64,000 bases of DNA from Bacteroidota bacterium (GTDB lineage Bacteria; Bacteroidota; Bacteroidia; Bacteroidales; JAADJA01), in the NCBI GenBank assembly GCA_020444515.1, contig JAHLKX010000002.1, positions 310,001-374,000 of the forward strand. Reading direction: 5' to 3'. Both the position numbers and the translations under genes were made by a program. Shown piece by piece: positions 24,302 to 34,663 of this stretch. The notes under the pieces are model-generated. The model saw nothing but the letters and a program-made list of their open reading frames with translations. It was not told where the DNA came from and made no database searches. The first letter of the stretch is position 1. Each line of letters begins with the position of its first letter.

Positions 24302-27300
24302 TTATTTAACTGCAATTTTCCTGAGCGCAATGCCATTGGAAGTTTGAAGCTTGATATAATAAATACCACGCTCGTACTGTCCGACATTGATCTGGAAGTT
24401 ACGTGCATCAACATCTGTGGTAAATACCACCTGACCGGCATTATTCAGTACTTCATAAGAAGTTACCGTATAGTCAGATTTAACATTTACAACATCCGTT
24501 GCAGGATTCGGGTACATCTGGAATTCATCAGCTCCCAGCTCGTTGATACCGGTAATAACCAGTACATAAGCAGGATCGGAGTTGCCTGATTCGCCGAAAT
24601 AATATACAGCTACAACATAATATTCGTAGAACCCGGCAGCAAGACCTTCATCTGTATATTCAAGGTCACTGGTGGTTCCAACATAAGCATTGTCTCTGTA
24701 AACATCATATTCATCCGGGGCAACACATCCAGCTGGAACTTCCCAGATCAGATGAACTGTGCCACCACCCATATCAGTTGCCTCTGCATTGAGCGGCTCA
24801 AGATCGTCGGGAATCGGAACGGTGATCAGGAATGCCGGACATGGCTGTGATTCTTCACTTCCATAAACAGCAGTTACAGTATAGGAATACTCAACCTCAG
24901 GATCAACCATTGGGTCGGTATACATCATTTCCGTTACGTTGTCAAGAAGTGTTCCATCTCTGTATACATTCCAGCTATCAGGATCTCCACCGGTAGGCAT
25001 TTCCCATTCCAGTTCAACATCGGTACAGTCATACATCCCACTCAGGTTAACAGCCGGGATAAGACCTTCAACCGTCATCGTAACATCAACAACCGGCGAA
25101 CCTACGTCCGGACTGGTTGAGAAGTTGATGGTTGCTTCATAAACACCCGGCAATAATCCGGTAGCATCGAAGTCTACATCCATTGTTTCAGAAGCACCGC
25201 CAGCCAGTGTACCACTGGTCGGAGAAATGGTGATCCATGATTGTGCTTCGGTCAGCTCGAGTGCCCAGATGTTAACATTCTGAGAAGTACCGAGGATAGC
25301 CCACAGGCCGCTAGCAAGGTGATCGTCGATGGCCAGACCACCGGCAATACCTGTGCCGACTGCTGCAACGGTTCCTACATCAAAATAGGTTCCTGTTTCA
25401 GTTCCGTCGGGCAACTGGATCTGGATCAGTTCGTTTTGTGTTGTACCTACCTGAGCATAACCCCACAGGTATGGACTACCTGAACTATATCCATCAAAAG
25501 CAAAACCATAATAACTGTCGCCAACAGGGCCAACTGGGAATGAACCAAGGTTCGCCCCAGCTTTATCAAATTTGGTGATGGCAGTACCCCAGTTATTGGC
25601 GTAGAATGCATCATCATTTTCGTTATAGGCAATGGCCCTAACTTGTGTTGGAGCGGTAAATGTACTGATCATAGTAGCATTGGCGAGGTCCATTTCAAAT
25701 ACAGTCGTACTTGCTGCACCACCATAGAAATAGGTTCCATCCCAGGCGATGTCGCGGCATCCTGTAGATCCGGCAACTGTAATGGTTTCTACCCAGGTGC
25801 CGTCAAGGCTGTAACGCTGGAATTCACCACCACCGTTCCACATGGAAGTATAGATATATTGTCCGTCGGTTTCGATACCGGCTTCACCACTACCATCATA
25901 CACGGGATAATCAAAGATCAGGTCGAAGAGATCGTCACCGTTTCCTTCGCCGACAATACTCAGAGAGGCACTCCAGCCCACTGAACCATTTCCAGGATTG
26001 TTAATGTCAATGGCCTCGGTGGCCATGGCATTGGGTTCCAGGGTAACTTCAAGGGTGGTTGGATCAACATTGAAATCAGGAGCAGCTAATTCGAAATCCT
26101 GAACAGTTAATTGATTTTCAAGGATCTCTACTGATTCAGTCTCCGGATTGTATCCTGCAGCACTTGCGGTAACATCCCAGGTTCCTGTAAATACTTCTTC
26201 AAAATAATAATAACCATCACTACCGGTGGTTGTCTGGTACAAACCTGCAACATCAATTTCAGCGCCTTCGATTGGGTCACCAGAACCAAGCTCAGTTACA
26301 AAACCTTCCAGTTCACCATAAGTACCTGCACCCACTAAGAGGCTGTATTCCTCAACTTCACCATATGTTGATTCACCACAGGGTACAGGAGGAGTTGAAT
26401 AAGTCATTCTAACCCTCATTCTAACCATGCCTTCGGGAGCATTAGCTGGAGCAGTTATCTGACCAGTAAATGTCTGACCTGTTCCACCCACATTTGTAAG
26501 CTGGAATTCTTCTTCAGGCACGTCAAATTCACAATTCATGTTCCAGTCAACCCATACATAAACGATATCACTCGCCCATGCATTACCATTTTCTACAGTA
26601 ATATCTTCTGATAAACCAGGCAAAATGAGTGTAAATTGGTCAGTATAGTCAGCAATACCACCTTGCCAGCCAGTTCCAAGATTTTGAATAGTACCACACA
26701 TTACATCCGTGATATACTCGTCCTGAATTGCTGTAGTGGCATCACAATAGTCACATGAGTATTCCAATTCGAAATCCTGTTGTGTATCTGTTTCGGCAGT
26801 GATCACAACACTTTCAAGGCCAGTGATATATGTAGGATGAGTAGCCTCCACATCGTAAGTACCTTCTTCGATGAAGAACTCATAGGTACCATCGGCACCT
26901 GTCATCATTTCAAAATCAGTATCCAAAACTGCAACAGTAGCATTTTCAATGGGGTCTCCTGAATCAATATCAGTAACTGTACCAAACAGATATCCCATTA
27001 CACAAGGCATGGTGAAATCGATTCCGGAAACCGTTCCGGCTGCAGTAACGACAATATCCGGGGTTGTTTGCGTGGTGTATCCGTATAAGGTAGCTGTTAC
27101 ATCATATGTGCCCGGGTAGGCAGTAATGGTGTAATCACCGCTTGCATCCGGGTTAGTAAAGTAAGGTCCGGCTTCAACCAGTACATTGGTAACATCTTCA
27201 AAGTTATAAGGAGCAGCTCCGTCAAGAATGACATTACCTGAAATATATCCAAATTCTTCGTCACCAACGGTCATGGATACAGGAACAGTCACCATTCCAA

Positions 27301-30300
27301 CATCAGGATCTGACATGAAATGAATATTGGCTGTTTTTATGGTACCCGGAACAATGTCGGTAGCATCGAAACTAACGGTCATCTGATCGGCATTACCCGG
27401 ATCAACATCACCTGAGTTAGGATCGATGGAGATCCAAATAGCACCAGCAGGAGCAAATTCATACACGAAGAATACATCAGGAGTTCCCTGCAACAATCCT
27501 CCTATGGTCCACAATCCGGGATATACATTATCCACCATGAATAAACCACCGGCAATAGCTTGTGCATTGGGTCCTAAGTCGGTCAGCACATCATAAGTAA
27601 AGCCGGTTGGCATCAATGTATTCAAGTCTACCTGGTGGATCAATTGAGCAGTACCTGCACCTAAACCCTGATCAAATATCCATAAATAGGGTGTTCCGGT
27701 GGTATTATCGTATGCAGAACCATACATGCCTGATAAACCAAGGTTGCTGTTGGGTATGGTGTTTAGGGTAGCACCAGTTTTGTCAATCAACCAAACATCT
27801 GAACCAAAGTTAGAGATCCAGAATGCATCGTTATCGGCATCATAAGCGATACTTCTTGCCTGTCCGGCATTGGAAATTGAACTGACCAGTGTTTTGGTTG
27901 TAAAATCCATTTCATAAATAATACCAGCAGCAGCTCCACCATACATGTAATTACCATCATAAGCCAGGTCACGCAGACCTGTAACACCTGGAATGGAGAA
28001 TTCTTCAATCAGGTTGCCATCGAGGTCATATTTATGAATAAGATTGGAGGCCCAACGTGTTGTATAATAGTAGTCGCCATCACATTCGGCACCGGCATTA
28101 CCAAGAGCACCAGTGGCAGCTTCTACGTCAAATGAGAATAACAGATCCCAGGCATCTTTAGAAGCTCCTTCATCGGTCAACATCTCGAGGTTTGCGTCCC
28201 AGCTCAAAGGACCATCACCATTGTTGGCAATATCAATAAATTCCGTTGCTTGTGTATTGGGATCTATTGTGATATTGATAGCAGTTGGTGTGATATCCAT
28301 TGTAGGAGCAGTCATTGCAAAGTCTTCTTGCGTGGTGTTACCAGTCGTAATGGTTACGGTTGAACTTTGAGGATTGTATCCTTCTTTTGTACAGGAAACC
28401 GGCCAATCACCTACCAGAACATCCAGTATTTCATAAGTCCCGTCTGAACCTGTCATTGCTGTGAATGCACCATTATTAACACTTACCATCGCATTTTCAA
28501 TAGGAGCACCGCCTGTATTCTCAGTAACAGTGCCTACAAGGTCGCCATATTCGGCAACACCAATAAATACTTTGTAATCTTCAGCTTCTCCATATGAATA
28601 AGAACCACAAGGATCAGTAAATGCATTCAACCACACAGCCATTACACGCATGACGTGTTCTCCTGGAAGGGCAGTTCCCGGAATCTCAATATCCACATCA
28701 TACAATACACCAGCAGCTGCCATCACATAATCCTCAAGGATCAGTTCATCGGAAGTTAGATCCAGGTCATCATTGTAATCAATCCAAATGTTAACATGTT
28801 GGCTTGAATATCCTGTTCCCATCTGGAAAGTATGTGTATTTCCAGGGATGAGTATGGCAGGGCCTAAACCAAAGTATTGGCTCCAACCGGTTGCCATATT
28901 GTTTTCACATCCATTGTTTAGATTTTGAATTTCCTCAACAGCAAAATCAGTGAATCCATCACCAACTACACATCCTGATGAATAGACAGGTGCACAAAGT
29001 GAAGGTTCTTCATTTTCAACCATTTTGGTTTTGCAGTCATTATCCGGATTTTCATCACCTGCCAGATCGGTACATGCTTCAAAATCATATGTTCCGTAAG
29101 CTGATAAATCAACGGTTGTTGCAAAGGTATGCTCGTATGATTCACCTCCGTTAATGGTAGCACTGATGGTTTCAACCACCGGTGTTCCACCGTCGAGGGT
29201 AAAGGAAACATCAAAGTTACTCTGAGCATTGGTGCCGTAGTTTTTCACCATAATGGTCACGGCTTCGGCATTGGTGAGATTAACACCGGTTGATGGGGCA
29301 GTAATGGACTGAACGCCTACATCATCACCAGCAGCTGGTCCTGAAGTACACAATTCGAGACCCCAGATGTTCACATTCTGAGAAGTACCCATAATGGTCC
29401 AATAACCAGAAACAAGGCCATCGGAAATAGCCAGACCACCGGCAATACCGGTTCCAACGGCAGCAACAGATCCTACATCAAAATAGGTTCCGGTTTCCGC
29501 ACCGTCAGGAAGTGAAATCTGGATCAATTCGTTTTGTGTGGTACCCACCTGGGCATAACCCCAGAGGTAAGGTCCGTCACCGCAATAGGTCGAGCCTTCA
29601 TAGGCAAAACCGTAGTAGCTGTCTCCTGTCGGGCCAACCGGGAATGAACCCAGGTTTGCACCGGCCATGTCAAATTTGGTGATGGCAGTACCCCAGTTGT
29701 TGGCATAAAAAGCATCGTCTTCTTCATTGTAAGCGATGGCCCTTACTTGAGTTGGTGCAGTGAAGGTACTGACCATACTGGCTGAACCGAAGTCCATTTG
29801 AAATACCGTTGTGGATGCGGCACCACCATAGAAATAAGTTCCGTCATAAGCGATGTCACGGCAACCGGTTGAACCGGCAACGGTAAAGGTTTCAATCCAG
29901 TTACCATCGGTGTCGTACTTCTGGAATTCACCGGCTCCATTCCACATGGAGGTATAGATGAAGTCTCCGTCGGTTTCAATACCGGCTTCACCACTACCAT
30001 CATACACGGGCCAGTCGAATTGCAAGTCAAACAAATCATCCGATGGAATGGGCACGGCCTTGGCATTGATGTCAACATCTGACGGCCAATACGAAAGTGA
30101 CACATCCCGGTCAGGATTTGCCTGTTGCATTTGTTGCATAGGAGAAGGGGCTTGTTCCGCCGTTCCCTGGCTTTGCAGCATTTGCTCGGGTATAAGCGGT
30201 TTAACTTTCTTCTCTAATTGATTTTTTAATTTCGGTGACATCTCACTTTGGGCTAATAGGCCAGAGCTGATGAAAACTACCGAAATCAATACAATCAATA

Positions 30301-30325
30301 CTTTGTTCAGGTTTTTCATACGCAT
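24302..30325 (-). CDS. giant T9SS-exported modular surface protein (about 2000 residues)
   Basis: Starting at the ATG at 30325 (or 30319, MKNLNKVLIVLIS), the product has about 2005 residues. An ATG at 30358 also exists. After the signal peptide (ending GLLAQ) come: propeller-like copy 1 (29345-30045); a CARDB-like segment; a GEVED domain (28560-28990, YSYGEAEDYKV); a carboxypeptidase-regulatory-like domain; copy 2 (27450-28145); two more carboxypeptidase-like domains; a second GEVED domain (26330-26760, YGEVEEYSLLVG); another carboxypeptidase-like domain; copy 3 (25255-25945); Fn3-like repeats; and a T9SS type A domain (YPNPATDVVNVKSDY). Copies 1 and 3 are nearly identical over long stretches. 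It was probably built by duplication and acts at the cell surface. The ligand is unknown. Confidence 0.87.
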   Translation of the reverse strand: MRMKNLNKVLIVLISVVFISSGLLAQSEMSPKLKNQLEKKVKPLIPEQMLQSQGTAEQAPSPMQQMQQANPDRDVSLSYWPSDVDINAKAVPIPSDDLFDLQFDWPVYDGSGEAGIETDGDFIYTSMWNGAGEFQKYDTDGNWIETFTVAGSTGCRDIAYDGTYFYGGAASTTVFQMDFGSASMVSTFTAPTQVRAIAYNEEDDAFYANNWGTAITKFDMAGANLGSFPVGPTGDSYYGFAYEGSTYCGDGPYLWGYAQVGTTQNELIQISLPDGAETGTYFDVGSVAAVGTGIAGGLAISDGLVSGYWTIMGTSQNVNIWGLELCTSGPAAGDDVGVQSITAPSTGVNLTNAEAVTIMVKNYGTNAQSNFDVSFTLDGGTPVVETISATINGGESYEHTFATTVDLSAYGTYDFEACTDLAGDENPDNDCKTKMVENEEPSLCAPVYSSGCVVGDGFTDFAVEEIQNLNNGCENNMATGWSQYFGLGPAILIPGNTHTFQMGTGYSSQHVNIWIDYNDDLDLTSDELILEDYVMAAAGVLYDVDIEIPGTALPGEHVMRVMAVWLNAFTDPCGSYSYGEAEDYKVFIGVAEYGDLVGTVTENTGGAPIENAMVSVNNGAFTAMTGSDGTYEILDVLVGDWPVSCTKEGYNPQSSTVTITTGNTTQEDFAMTAPTMDITPTAINITIDPNTQATEFIDIANNGDGPLSWDANLEMLTDEGASKDAWDLLFSFDVEAATGALGNAGAECDGDYYYTTRWASNLIHKYDLDGNLIEEFSIPGVTGLRDLAYDGNYMYGGAAAGIIYEMDFTTKTLVSSISNAGQARSIAYDADNDAFWISNFGSDVWLIDKTGATLNTIPNSNLGLSGMYGSAYDNTTGTPYLWIFDQGLGAGTAQLIHQVDLNTLMPTGFTYDVLTDLGPNAQAIAGGLFMVDNVYPGLWTIGGLLQGTPDVFFVYEFAPAGAIWISIDPNSGDVDPGNADQMTVSFDATDIVPGTIKTANIHFMSDPDVGMVTVPVSMTVGDEEFGYISGNVILDGAAPYNFEDVTNVLVEAGPYFTNPDASGDYTITAYPGTYDVTATLYGYTTQTTPDIVVTAAGTVSGIDFTMPCVMGYLFGTVTDIDSGDPIENATVAVLDTDFEMMTGADGTYEFFIEEGTYDVEATHPTYITGLESVVITAETDTQQDFELEYSCDYCDATTAIQDEYITDVMCGTIQNLGTGWQGGIADYTDQFTLILPGLSEDITVENGNAWASDIVYVWVDWNMNCEFDVPEEEFQLTNVGGTGQTFTGQITAPANAPEGMVRMRVRMTYSTPPVPCGESTYGEVEEYSLLVGAGTYGELEGFVTELGSGDPIEGAEIDVAGLYQTTTGSDGYYYFEEVFTGTWDVTASAAGYNPETESVEILENQLTVQDFELAAPDFNVDPTTLEVTLEPNAMATEAIDINNPGNGSVGWSASLSIVGEGNGDDLFDLIFDYPVYDGSGEAGIETDGQYIYTSMWNGGGEFQRYSLDGTWVETITVAGSTGCRDIAWDGTYFYGGAASTTVFEMDLANATMISTFTAPTQVRAIAYNENDDAFYANNWGTAITKFDKAGANLGSFPVGPVGDSYYGFAFDGYSSGSPYLWGYAQVGTTQNELIQIQLPDGTETGTYFDVGTVAAVGTGIAGGLAIDDHLASGLWAILGTSQNVNIWALELTEAQSWITISPTSGTLAGGASETMDVDFDATGLLPGVYEATINFSTSPDVGSPVVDVTMTVEGLIPAVNLSGMYDCTDVELEWEMPTGGDPDSWNVYRDGTLLDNVTEMMYTDPMVDPEVEYSYTVTAVYGSEESQPCPAFLITVPIPDDLEPLNAEATDMGGGTVHLIWEVPAGCVAPDEYDVYRDNAYVGTTSDLEYTDEGLAAGFYEYYVVAVYYFGESGNSDPAYVLVITGINELGADEFQMYPNPATDVVNVKSDYTVTSYEVLNNAGQVVFTTDVDARNFQINVGQYERGIYYIKLQTSNGIALRKIAVK
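25255..25945 (-). repeat. internal repeat, propeller-like copy 3
   Basis: This module is nearly identical in protein to that at 29345-30045, sharing blocks such as VAGSTGCRDIA, TYFYGGAASTTVF, FTAPTQVRAIAYNE and DDAFYANNWGTAITKFD. At the DNA level it includes a shared stretch of over 30 bases ending at about 25910 and 30009. A more diverged copy lies at 27450-28145. Confidence 0.75.
29345..30045 (-). repeat. internal repeat, propeller-like copy 1
   Basis: This partner of the module at 25255-25945 begins with DDLFDLQFDWPVYDGSGEAG and ends with GTSQNVNIWGLELC. Related single copies occur in the two neighbouring paralogous genes at 21566 and 19392, where the similarity is much lower. Confidence 0.75.
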
Positions 30326-30565
30326 AAAATTTAGGTTAGTAAAAATTTTGATTTTCATAATAATTATCTTGAATAAACTAATTATTGTCGGGCATGCTTA
30401 GTGCATTTCGGAGATTTAATGATTGTACTAAATTATAAAATTTCTCAATAGTTGAAACACCTCTACCTATATATCCTGTATTTTTTTGAGGATAAATATG
30501 CAAGATTTTGAAAATCAATACTTAGTAAATTTGAAATCCAGGATATTTTTTTTTAAAAAAATTAC

Positions 30566-31987
30566 CTAATCGCGATTTTTTACCAGAATTTTTGTTTCCA
30601 TCATATCCATCATGGCATATTTTACCCCTTCCCGTCCCAATCCTGAATCTTTCATTCCACCATATGGCATATGATCAACTCTGAAAGTAGGCACATCATT
30701 GATCACAACGCCCCCGACTTTCAAATCGTTGAAGGCCACGTTCATTTCATCAATGTGATTGGTAAATACACCGGCCTGAAGTCCATAGCGGCTGTCATTT
30801 ATTTTTTCGATGGCTGAAGCAAAATTTGAATAGGGTTCCAGCACCACAACAGGACCGAATACTTCCAGGGCGCAAACCTTCATATCCCGCTGGGTTTCTG
30901 TAAGTACGGTAGGCGGAAAATAAGTCCCTTCCCTTTTCGCACCCAGCAAGGCTTTCGCGCCACCATGGATCGCCTCCTGTACCCATTCTTCAACCCGTAA
31001 AGCATTGTCTTCATCGATCATAGCCGAAATATCCGTGTCGGGATTCATGGGATTGCCAGTGGTTAATTTTTTGGCAGCATCGATAAATTTTGTAGTGAAA
31101 GTTTCAAACACATGATCATGCACATAAATGCGCTGGGCATGAATACAAACCTGCCCCGAGTAGGCGAATCCTCCAACAAGGCATTTATTGACAGCCAGGT
31201 CCATATCAGCGCTTTCCGTGACGATAACACCGGCATTCCCGCCCAGTTCCAAAATGGTCTTTTTTTTGCCGGCCTCTTTTTTCATTTCCCAACCCACTTC
31301 CGGCGATCCCGTGAAGGACAATAATTTAAATCGTTCATCTGTAACCAGGTGATTGCCGGTATTGCGGTCCATGGGTAAGATGGAGATCGCTCCTTTTGGA
31401 AGGCCTGATTGGTCAATGATCCCGGCGAGCATCAGGGTCGACAGGGGTGTTGAAGTAGCCGGTTTAAGAATGATGGGACATCCGGCCGCAATGGCGGGTG
31501 CAATCTTATGAACCGCCAGGTTGAGGGGGAAATTGAACGGCGATATGCCAGCTACCAGACCGATGGGGAAGTGCCTGACAATCCCTTCTTTGCCTTTTCC
31601 AGCCGGTGTCCAATCAAGACTCATATACTCACCGGGCAGTCGTTTGCTTTCTTCTGCAGCCACGGTAAAAGTCTGGATGGCCCGTTCGACTTCTGATTGT
31701 GCATATCGCCAGGGTTTGGCCGACTCCTGACAAAGGATTTTTGTAAAGTCCTCTTTTTTTTCTGATATCTGTCGGGCTATTGTTGAGAGGATCCCGTACT
31801 TTTCAAACACCGGTAACCGGGCCAATTCTTTTTCTGTTTCCTGTGCTTTTCGGATGGCGAGATCCAGTTCATTGTTGCTGGCCAGCCAGGTTTTGGCTAT
31901 TGATTTTCCATCAAAAGGATTGATGACCTCAAAGGATTTTTGGGTGGTAATGAATTGTCCCCCGCAGTAAATTTTAAACGCCTTCAT
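30566..31987 (-). CDS. NAD(P)-dependent aldehyde dehydrogenase
   Basis: This 473-residue protein of normal ALDH length has the cofactor region GLVAGISPFNFPLNLAVHK, then PIILKPATSTPLSTLML. It has a nucleotide-binding SFTGSPEVGW, the general-base Glu in ILELGGNAGV and the catalytic Cys in AYSGQVCIHAQRIYV. The C-terminal oligomerisation part has PYGGMKDSGLGREG. It oxidises an aldehyde to a carboxylate. The sequence type resembles non-phosphorylating glyceraldehyde-3-phosphate, lactaldehyde or succinate-semialdehyde dehydrogenases, and the substrate cannot be fixed from motifs. It stands alone between two surface-protein genes, with no operon partner seen. Confidence 0.93.
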   Translation of the reverse strand: MKAFKIYCGGQFITTQKSFEVINPFDGKSIAKTWLASNNELDLAIRKAQETEKELARLPVFEKYGILSTIARQISEKKEDFTKILCQESAKPWRYAQSEVERAIQTFTVAAEESKRLPGEYMSLDWTPAGKGKEGIVRHFPIGLVAGISPFNFPLNLAVHKIAPAIAAGCPIILKPATSTPLSTLMLAGIIDQSGLPKGAISILPMDRNTGNHLVTDERFKLLSFTGSPEVGWEMKKEAGKKKTILELGGNAGVIVTESADMDLAVNKCLVGGFAYSGQVCIHAQRIYVHDHVFETFTTKFIDAAKKLTTGNPMNPDTDISAMIDEDNALRVEEWVQEAIHGGAKALLGAKREGTYFPPTVLTETQRDMKVCALEVFGPVVVLEPYSNFASAIEKINDSRYGLQAGVFTNHIDEMNVAFNDLKVGGVVINDVPTFRVDHMPYGGMKDSGLGREGVKYAMMDMMETKILVKNRD

Positions 31988-32018
31988 GTTGATATTGAAT
32001 ATGTATTTCCCAATACAG

Positions 32019-32044
32019 AAAAGGAGGGCTATTGCCCCCCTTTT
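32019..32044 (-). terminator. probable terminator after the 32064 T9SS gene
   Basis: AAAAGGAGGGC (32019-32029) pairs with GCCCCCCTTTT (32034-32044) with one mismatch and a 4-base loop. On the minus strand it continues into TTTTCTGT. It lies between the T9SS gene stop at 32064 and the aldehyde dehydrogenase start at 31987. Confidence 0.6.
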
Positions 32045-32063
32045 CAGCTGTTAAAATTATGTA

Positions 32064-34499
32064 TTATTGAACGGTTACTTTTTGTGTAATCTCTCCACGA
32101 TCGGTTCTAATTTTCAGGATATAAATGCCTGAATCGAGGTTGCCGGAATTGATCCGGAAGGAGTCGTTATCAACATTGAAAAAGTTGACTTGCTGTCCCA
32201 TCAGATTTAATAGCTCTATGGTTTGAATGGTGGCATCCGATTTTACATGGATATTTTCTGTAGCCGGGTTGGGATAAATCATGACGGCTGTTTTTTCCGT
32301 TTCATAGATGCCAACTGTAACATCAAGGGTCACAGGTACAATCATTTGGTCATTATCGGGGTCATTGTTATTGATGACCAGCTCAGCATAATACTCACCG
32401 GCTTCAAGGTTAGTGGCATCGAAATCAACCATTACATCCTCATTTTCACCAACGGCAACTGTTCCTGACATGGGTGAAACGGATAGCCATTGAACAATGG
32501 GGTCACCGGTAAGGGTTGCCCTGATATTCCAGTTGTAATCCAATGCGGCATTATCGGATAAGTGACTCCAGCCTGGTCCGGTTGAGATCCAGTCGCCCTG
32601 CGGATGGTGAGGTCCGGCATCGGTACCAGCGGGGAAAGTTCCGGCATCATGGTCGACCCAGTAACCTACCCAGACATCACCACCTGAGATCATAACCGGT
32701 TCATCGAGGTTAATGGTATTCCACGAAATCTGGACCGGTGTAAATTCTTGTTCAACCAGCATTTCGCCCGGACCGGGAATATTGGCCAGTCCATAGTTAT
32801 AAACCTGCGCTTTGGTCTCAAGCGGTTGATCATTGATATATACATCTATTGAACTCAATTGCATACCAATATAATCCTGAACGAAATCGGAGGTGAAATT
32901 CGCTGCCACGCGCATCGGACCGCCATCGGTCAGACCAACAGCAGAGAAATTGTCGCCATCATAATTTAAAATTACATCATCTGTAGGTTCCGGTGAGCCG
33001 CCTGGCTTGGCTGCAGGTGCTTCAACAGGCATGCTTAATACGACCTTTTGAGTGCTATTTCCTGCAGTTTTTGATTTGGCATTTTTACTCATTTCCGGAT
33101 AGGTAACCATGATGGAGTAATCCAGGTCAGCTTCACCGTTATTGGCAATGTTCAGATTTTGCGAACTGGTTCCACCGGGGTTCAATCCCTCAGTAATGAC
33201 TGTTGGATCGATATTGATCAAAGGTGCTCCCGTACCAGCTTCCAGTTGAATGAATTCAACATCATCAAAGTAGAACATGGGGGTGTCTCCGGTAGGCGCT
33301 CCGGCATAAATATCCACTCCTCCGAGTTGCAATGTTCCGGATGTACCAGTGGATTGATAACTAAAAGGCCATTCATAAATCATGTTCCCATCAATGTACA
33401 GTGTGACCAGGTCATTGGACACATCTATAATTTGATCCACGAGGAACCAGTCGCCAATGGGGAATGAAAAAGTAGCAGCGCTGGCAACACCGGCATCAAG
33501 GTTTCCGGTTCCGTTGGATCCGAAATAAACTTCATAGGCCCATTCGATACCCGGGCTCTCAAAATGCTGAACATTATAATAACCACCAAAGCCTGTTGGG
33601 ATATAATAGTAGAATTTCAATTGATATTTTCCGGAAGTTTTATCACCCAGCTTTAGGACCAGATCAGTAACTCCTTCCACTTTGACCGATTGGGATCCGC
33701 TGTTGGCGACATCGTCAGAGATCAAAGCATCTTCAGTTCCACCGGGTGCATTGCTCCAGGTTGTCCACCAATCCGGATTCTGAACGGCAAGGTATTCACC
33801 AACATTGTATGATTCCATGTCATCTTCGTACAGCGCTGATGGGATTGATTCAAAGGAAAGATCTTCCAGATAATAAAGGGGTGTATCTCCGGTAGGGGCG
33901 CCGGCCCACACATCCATACCACCCAGTTGCAGGGTTCCTGTTTGGCTGTTAAACTGCCAGCTAAAGGGCCACTCATAAATCAGGTTGCCATCAATGTACA
34001 ATTGGGTCCAGTCGTTATCGAGGTCGATCACATTTTCAATTTCAACCCATGTGTCATTGGCAAAGGTAAAATTGGCAACTTGCTCGCTTCCGGCACTTAG
34101 ATATCCTGCTCCGGCGGAGCCAAAATAAACTTCGTAAGCCCATTCGATACCGGGGCTTTCAAAGTGTTGAATGTTATAATATGCACCATAACCTGATGGA
34201 ACATAGTATTTGAATGAAAGTTTATACTTACCAACCAGCTTATCGCCAAGCTTTAATATCGCATCATTGGAGCCTTCAACTTTCAATGAAAGCGAACCAC
34301 TGGAAGCCTGCTCATCTGATACAAGGAGGTCTTCAGCGCCTCCGGGTGCTCCACTCCAGGTGGTCCACCATTCGGGGTTGGCTACAGCAATGTAGTCTCC
34401 AACATTGTAACTTTCGAAATCATCTTCATAAAGTACTTGTGAAAATGTAGCTGTAAGCCCTGTCATCAAAGCTACAGCCAATAGTAAAATCCTTTTCAT
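32064..34499 (-). CDS. T9SS-exported protein with two tandem jelly-roll-like repeats
   Basis: This 811-residue protein has a signal peptide (MKRILLLAVALMTGLTATFS) and two tandem repeats of about 195 residues (34440-33850 and 33830-33240). The repeats share YEDDFESYNVGDY/YEDDMESYNVGEY, HFESPGIEWAYEVYFGS and LYIDGNLIYEWPFS. Their pattern resembles concanavalin-like/LamG-type carbohydrate or protein binding modules. An Ig-like stretch (DPTVITEGLNPGGTSSQNLN), a further beta domain (VWVGYWVDHDAGTF) and a second Ig-like stretch (VSPMSGTVAVGENEDVMVDF) precede the T9SS type A domain (IYPNPATENIHVKSD). It is exported and probably cell-surface attached. The ligand is not known. Confidence 0.83.
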   Translation of the reverse strand: MKRILLLAVALMTGLTATFSQVLYEDDFESYNVGDYIAVANPEWWTTWSGAPGGAEDLLVSDEQASSGSLSLKVEGSNDAILKLGDKLVGKYKLSFKYYVPSGYGAYYNIQHFESPGIEWAYEVYFGSAGAGYLSAGSEQVANFTFANDTWVEIENVIDLDNDWTQLYIDGNLIYEWPFSWQFNSQTGTLQLGGMDVWAGAPTGDTPLYYLEDLSFESIPSALYEDDMESYNVGEYLAVQNPDWWTTWSNAPGGTEDALISDDVANSGSQSVKVEGVTDLVLKLGDKTSGKYQLKFYYYIPTGFGGYYNVQHFESPGIEWAYEVYFGSNGTGNLDAGVASAATFSFPIGDWFLVDQIIDVSNDLVTLYIDGNMIYEWPFSYQSTGTSGTLQLGGVDIYAGAPTGDTPMFYFDDVEFIQLEAGTGAPLINIDPTVITEGLNPGGTSSQNLNIANNGEADLDYSIMVTYPEMSKNAKSKTAGNSTQKVVLSMPVEAPAAKPGGSPEPTDDVILNYDGDNFSAVGLTDGGPMRVAANFTSDFVQDYIGMQLSSIDVYINDQPLETKAQVYNYGLANIPGPGEMLVEQEFTPVQISWNTINLDEPVMISGGDVWVGYWVDHDAGTFPAGTDAGPHHPQGDWISTGPGWSHLSDNAALDYNWNIRATLTGDPIVQWLSVSPMSGTVAVGENEDVMVDFDATNLEAGEYYAELVINNNDPDNDQMIVPVTLDVTVGIYETEKTAVMIYPNPATENIHVKSDATIQTIELLNLMGQQVNFFNVDNDSFRINSGNLDSGIYILKIRTDRGEITQKVTVQ

Positions 34500-34572
34500 G
34501 ATTATAAAAATTTAGTTGTTAATTATTTTAATTTATTAAATTCCTGAATCCTCTTGTTTTGATCGTCAGATA

Positions 34573-34604
34573 CAAAAATACCACTATATACACTGCTTTG
34601 CAAT
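34573..34604 (-). promoter_or_regulatory. candidate promoter of the 32064-34499 T9SS gene
   Basis: Minus strand: ATTG (34604-34601), 20 bases, TATTTTTG (34580-34573). Its layout is the same as that of the element at 21490-21521, with a leader of about 70 bases before the ATG at 34499. Confidence 0.6.
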
Positions 34605-34663
34605 GTTATCCCTCATTTTTTTACAGAATTTAAAGATATTTAACAATCCAGGTCTAAGAAGGG

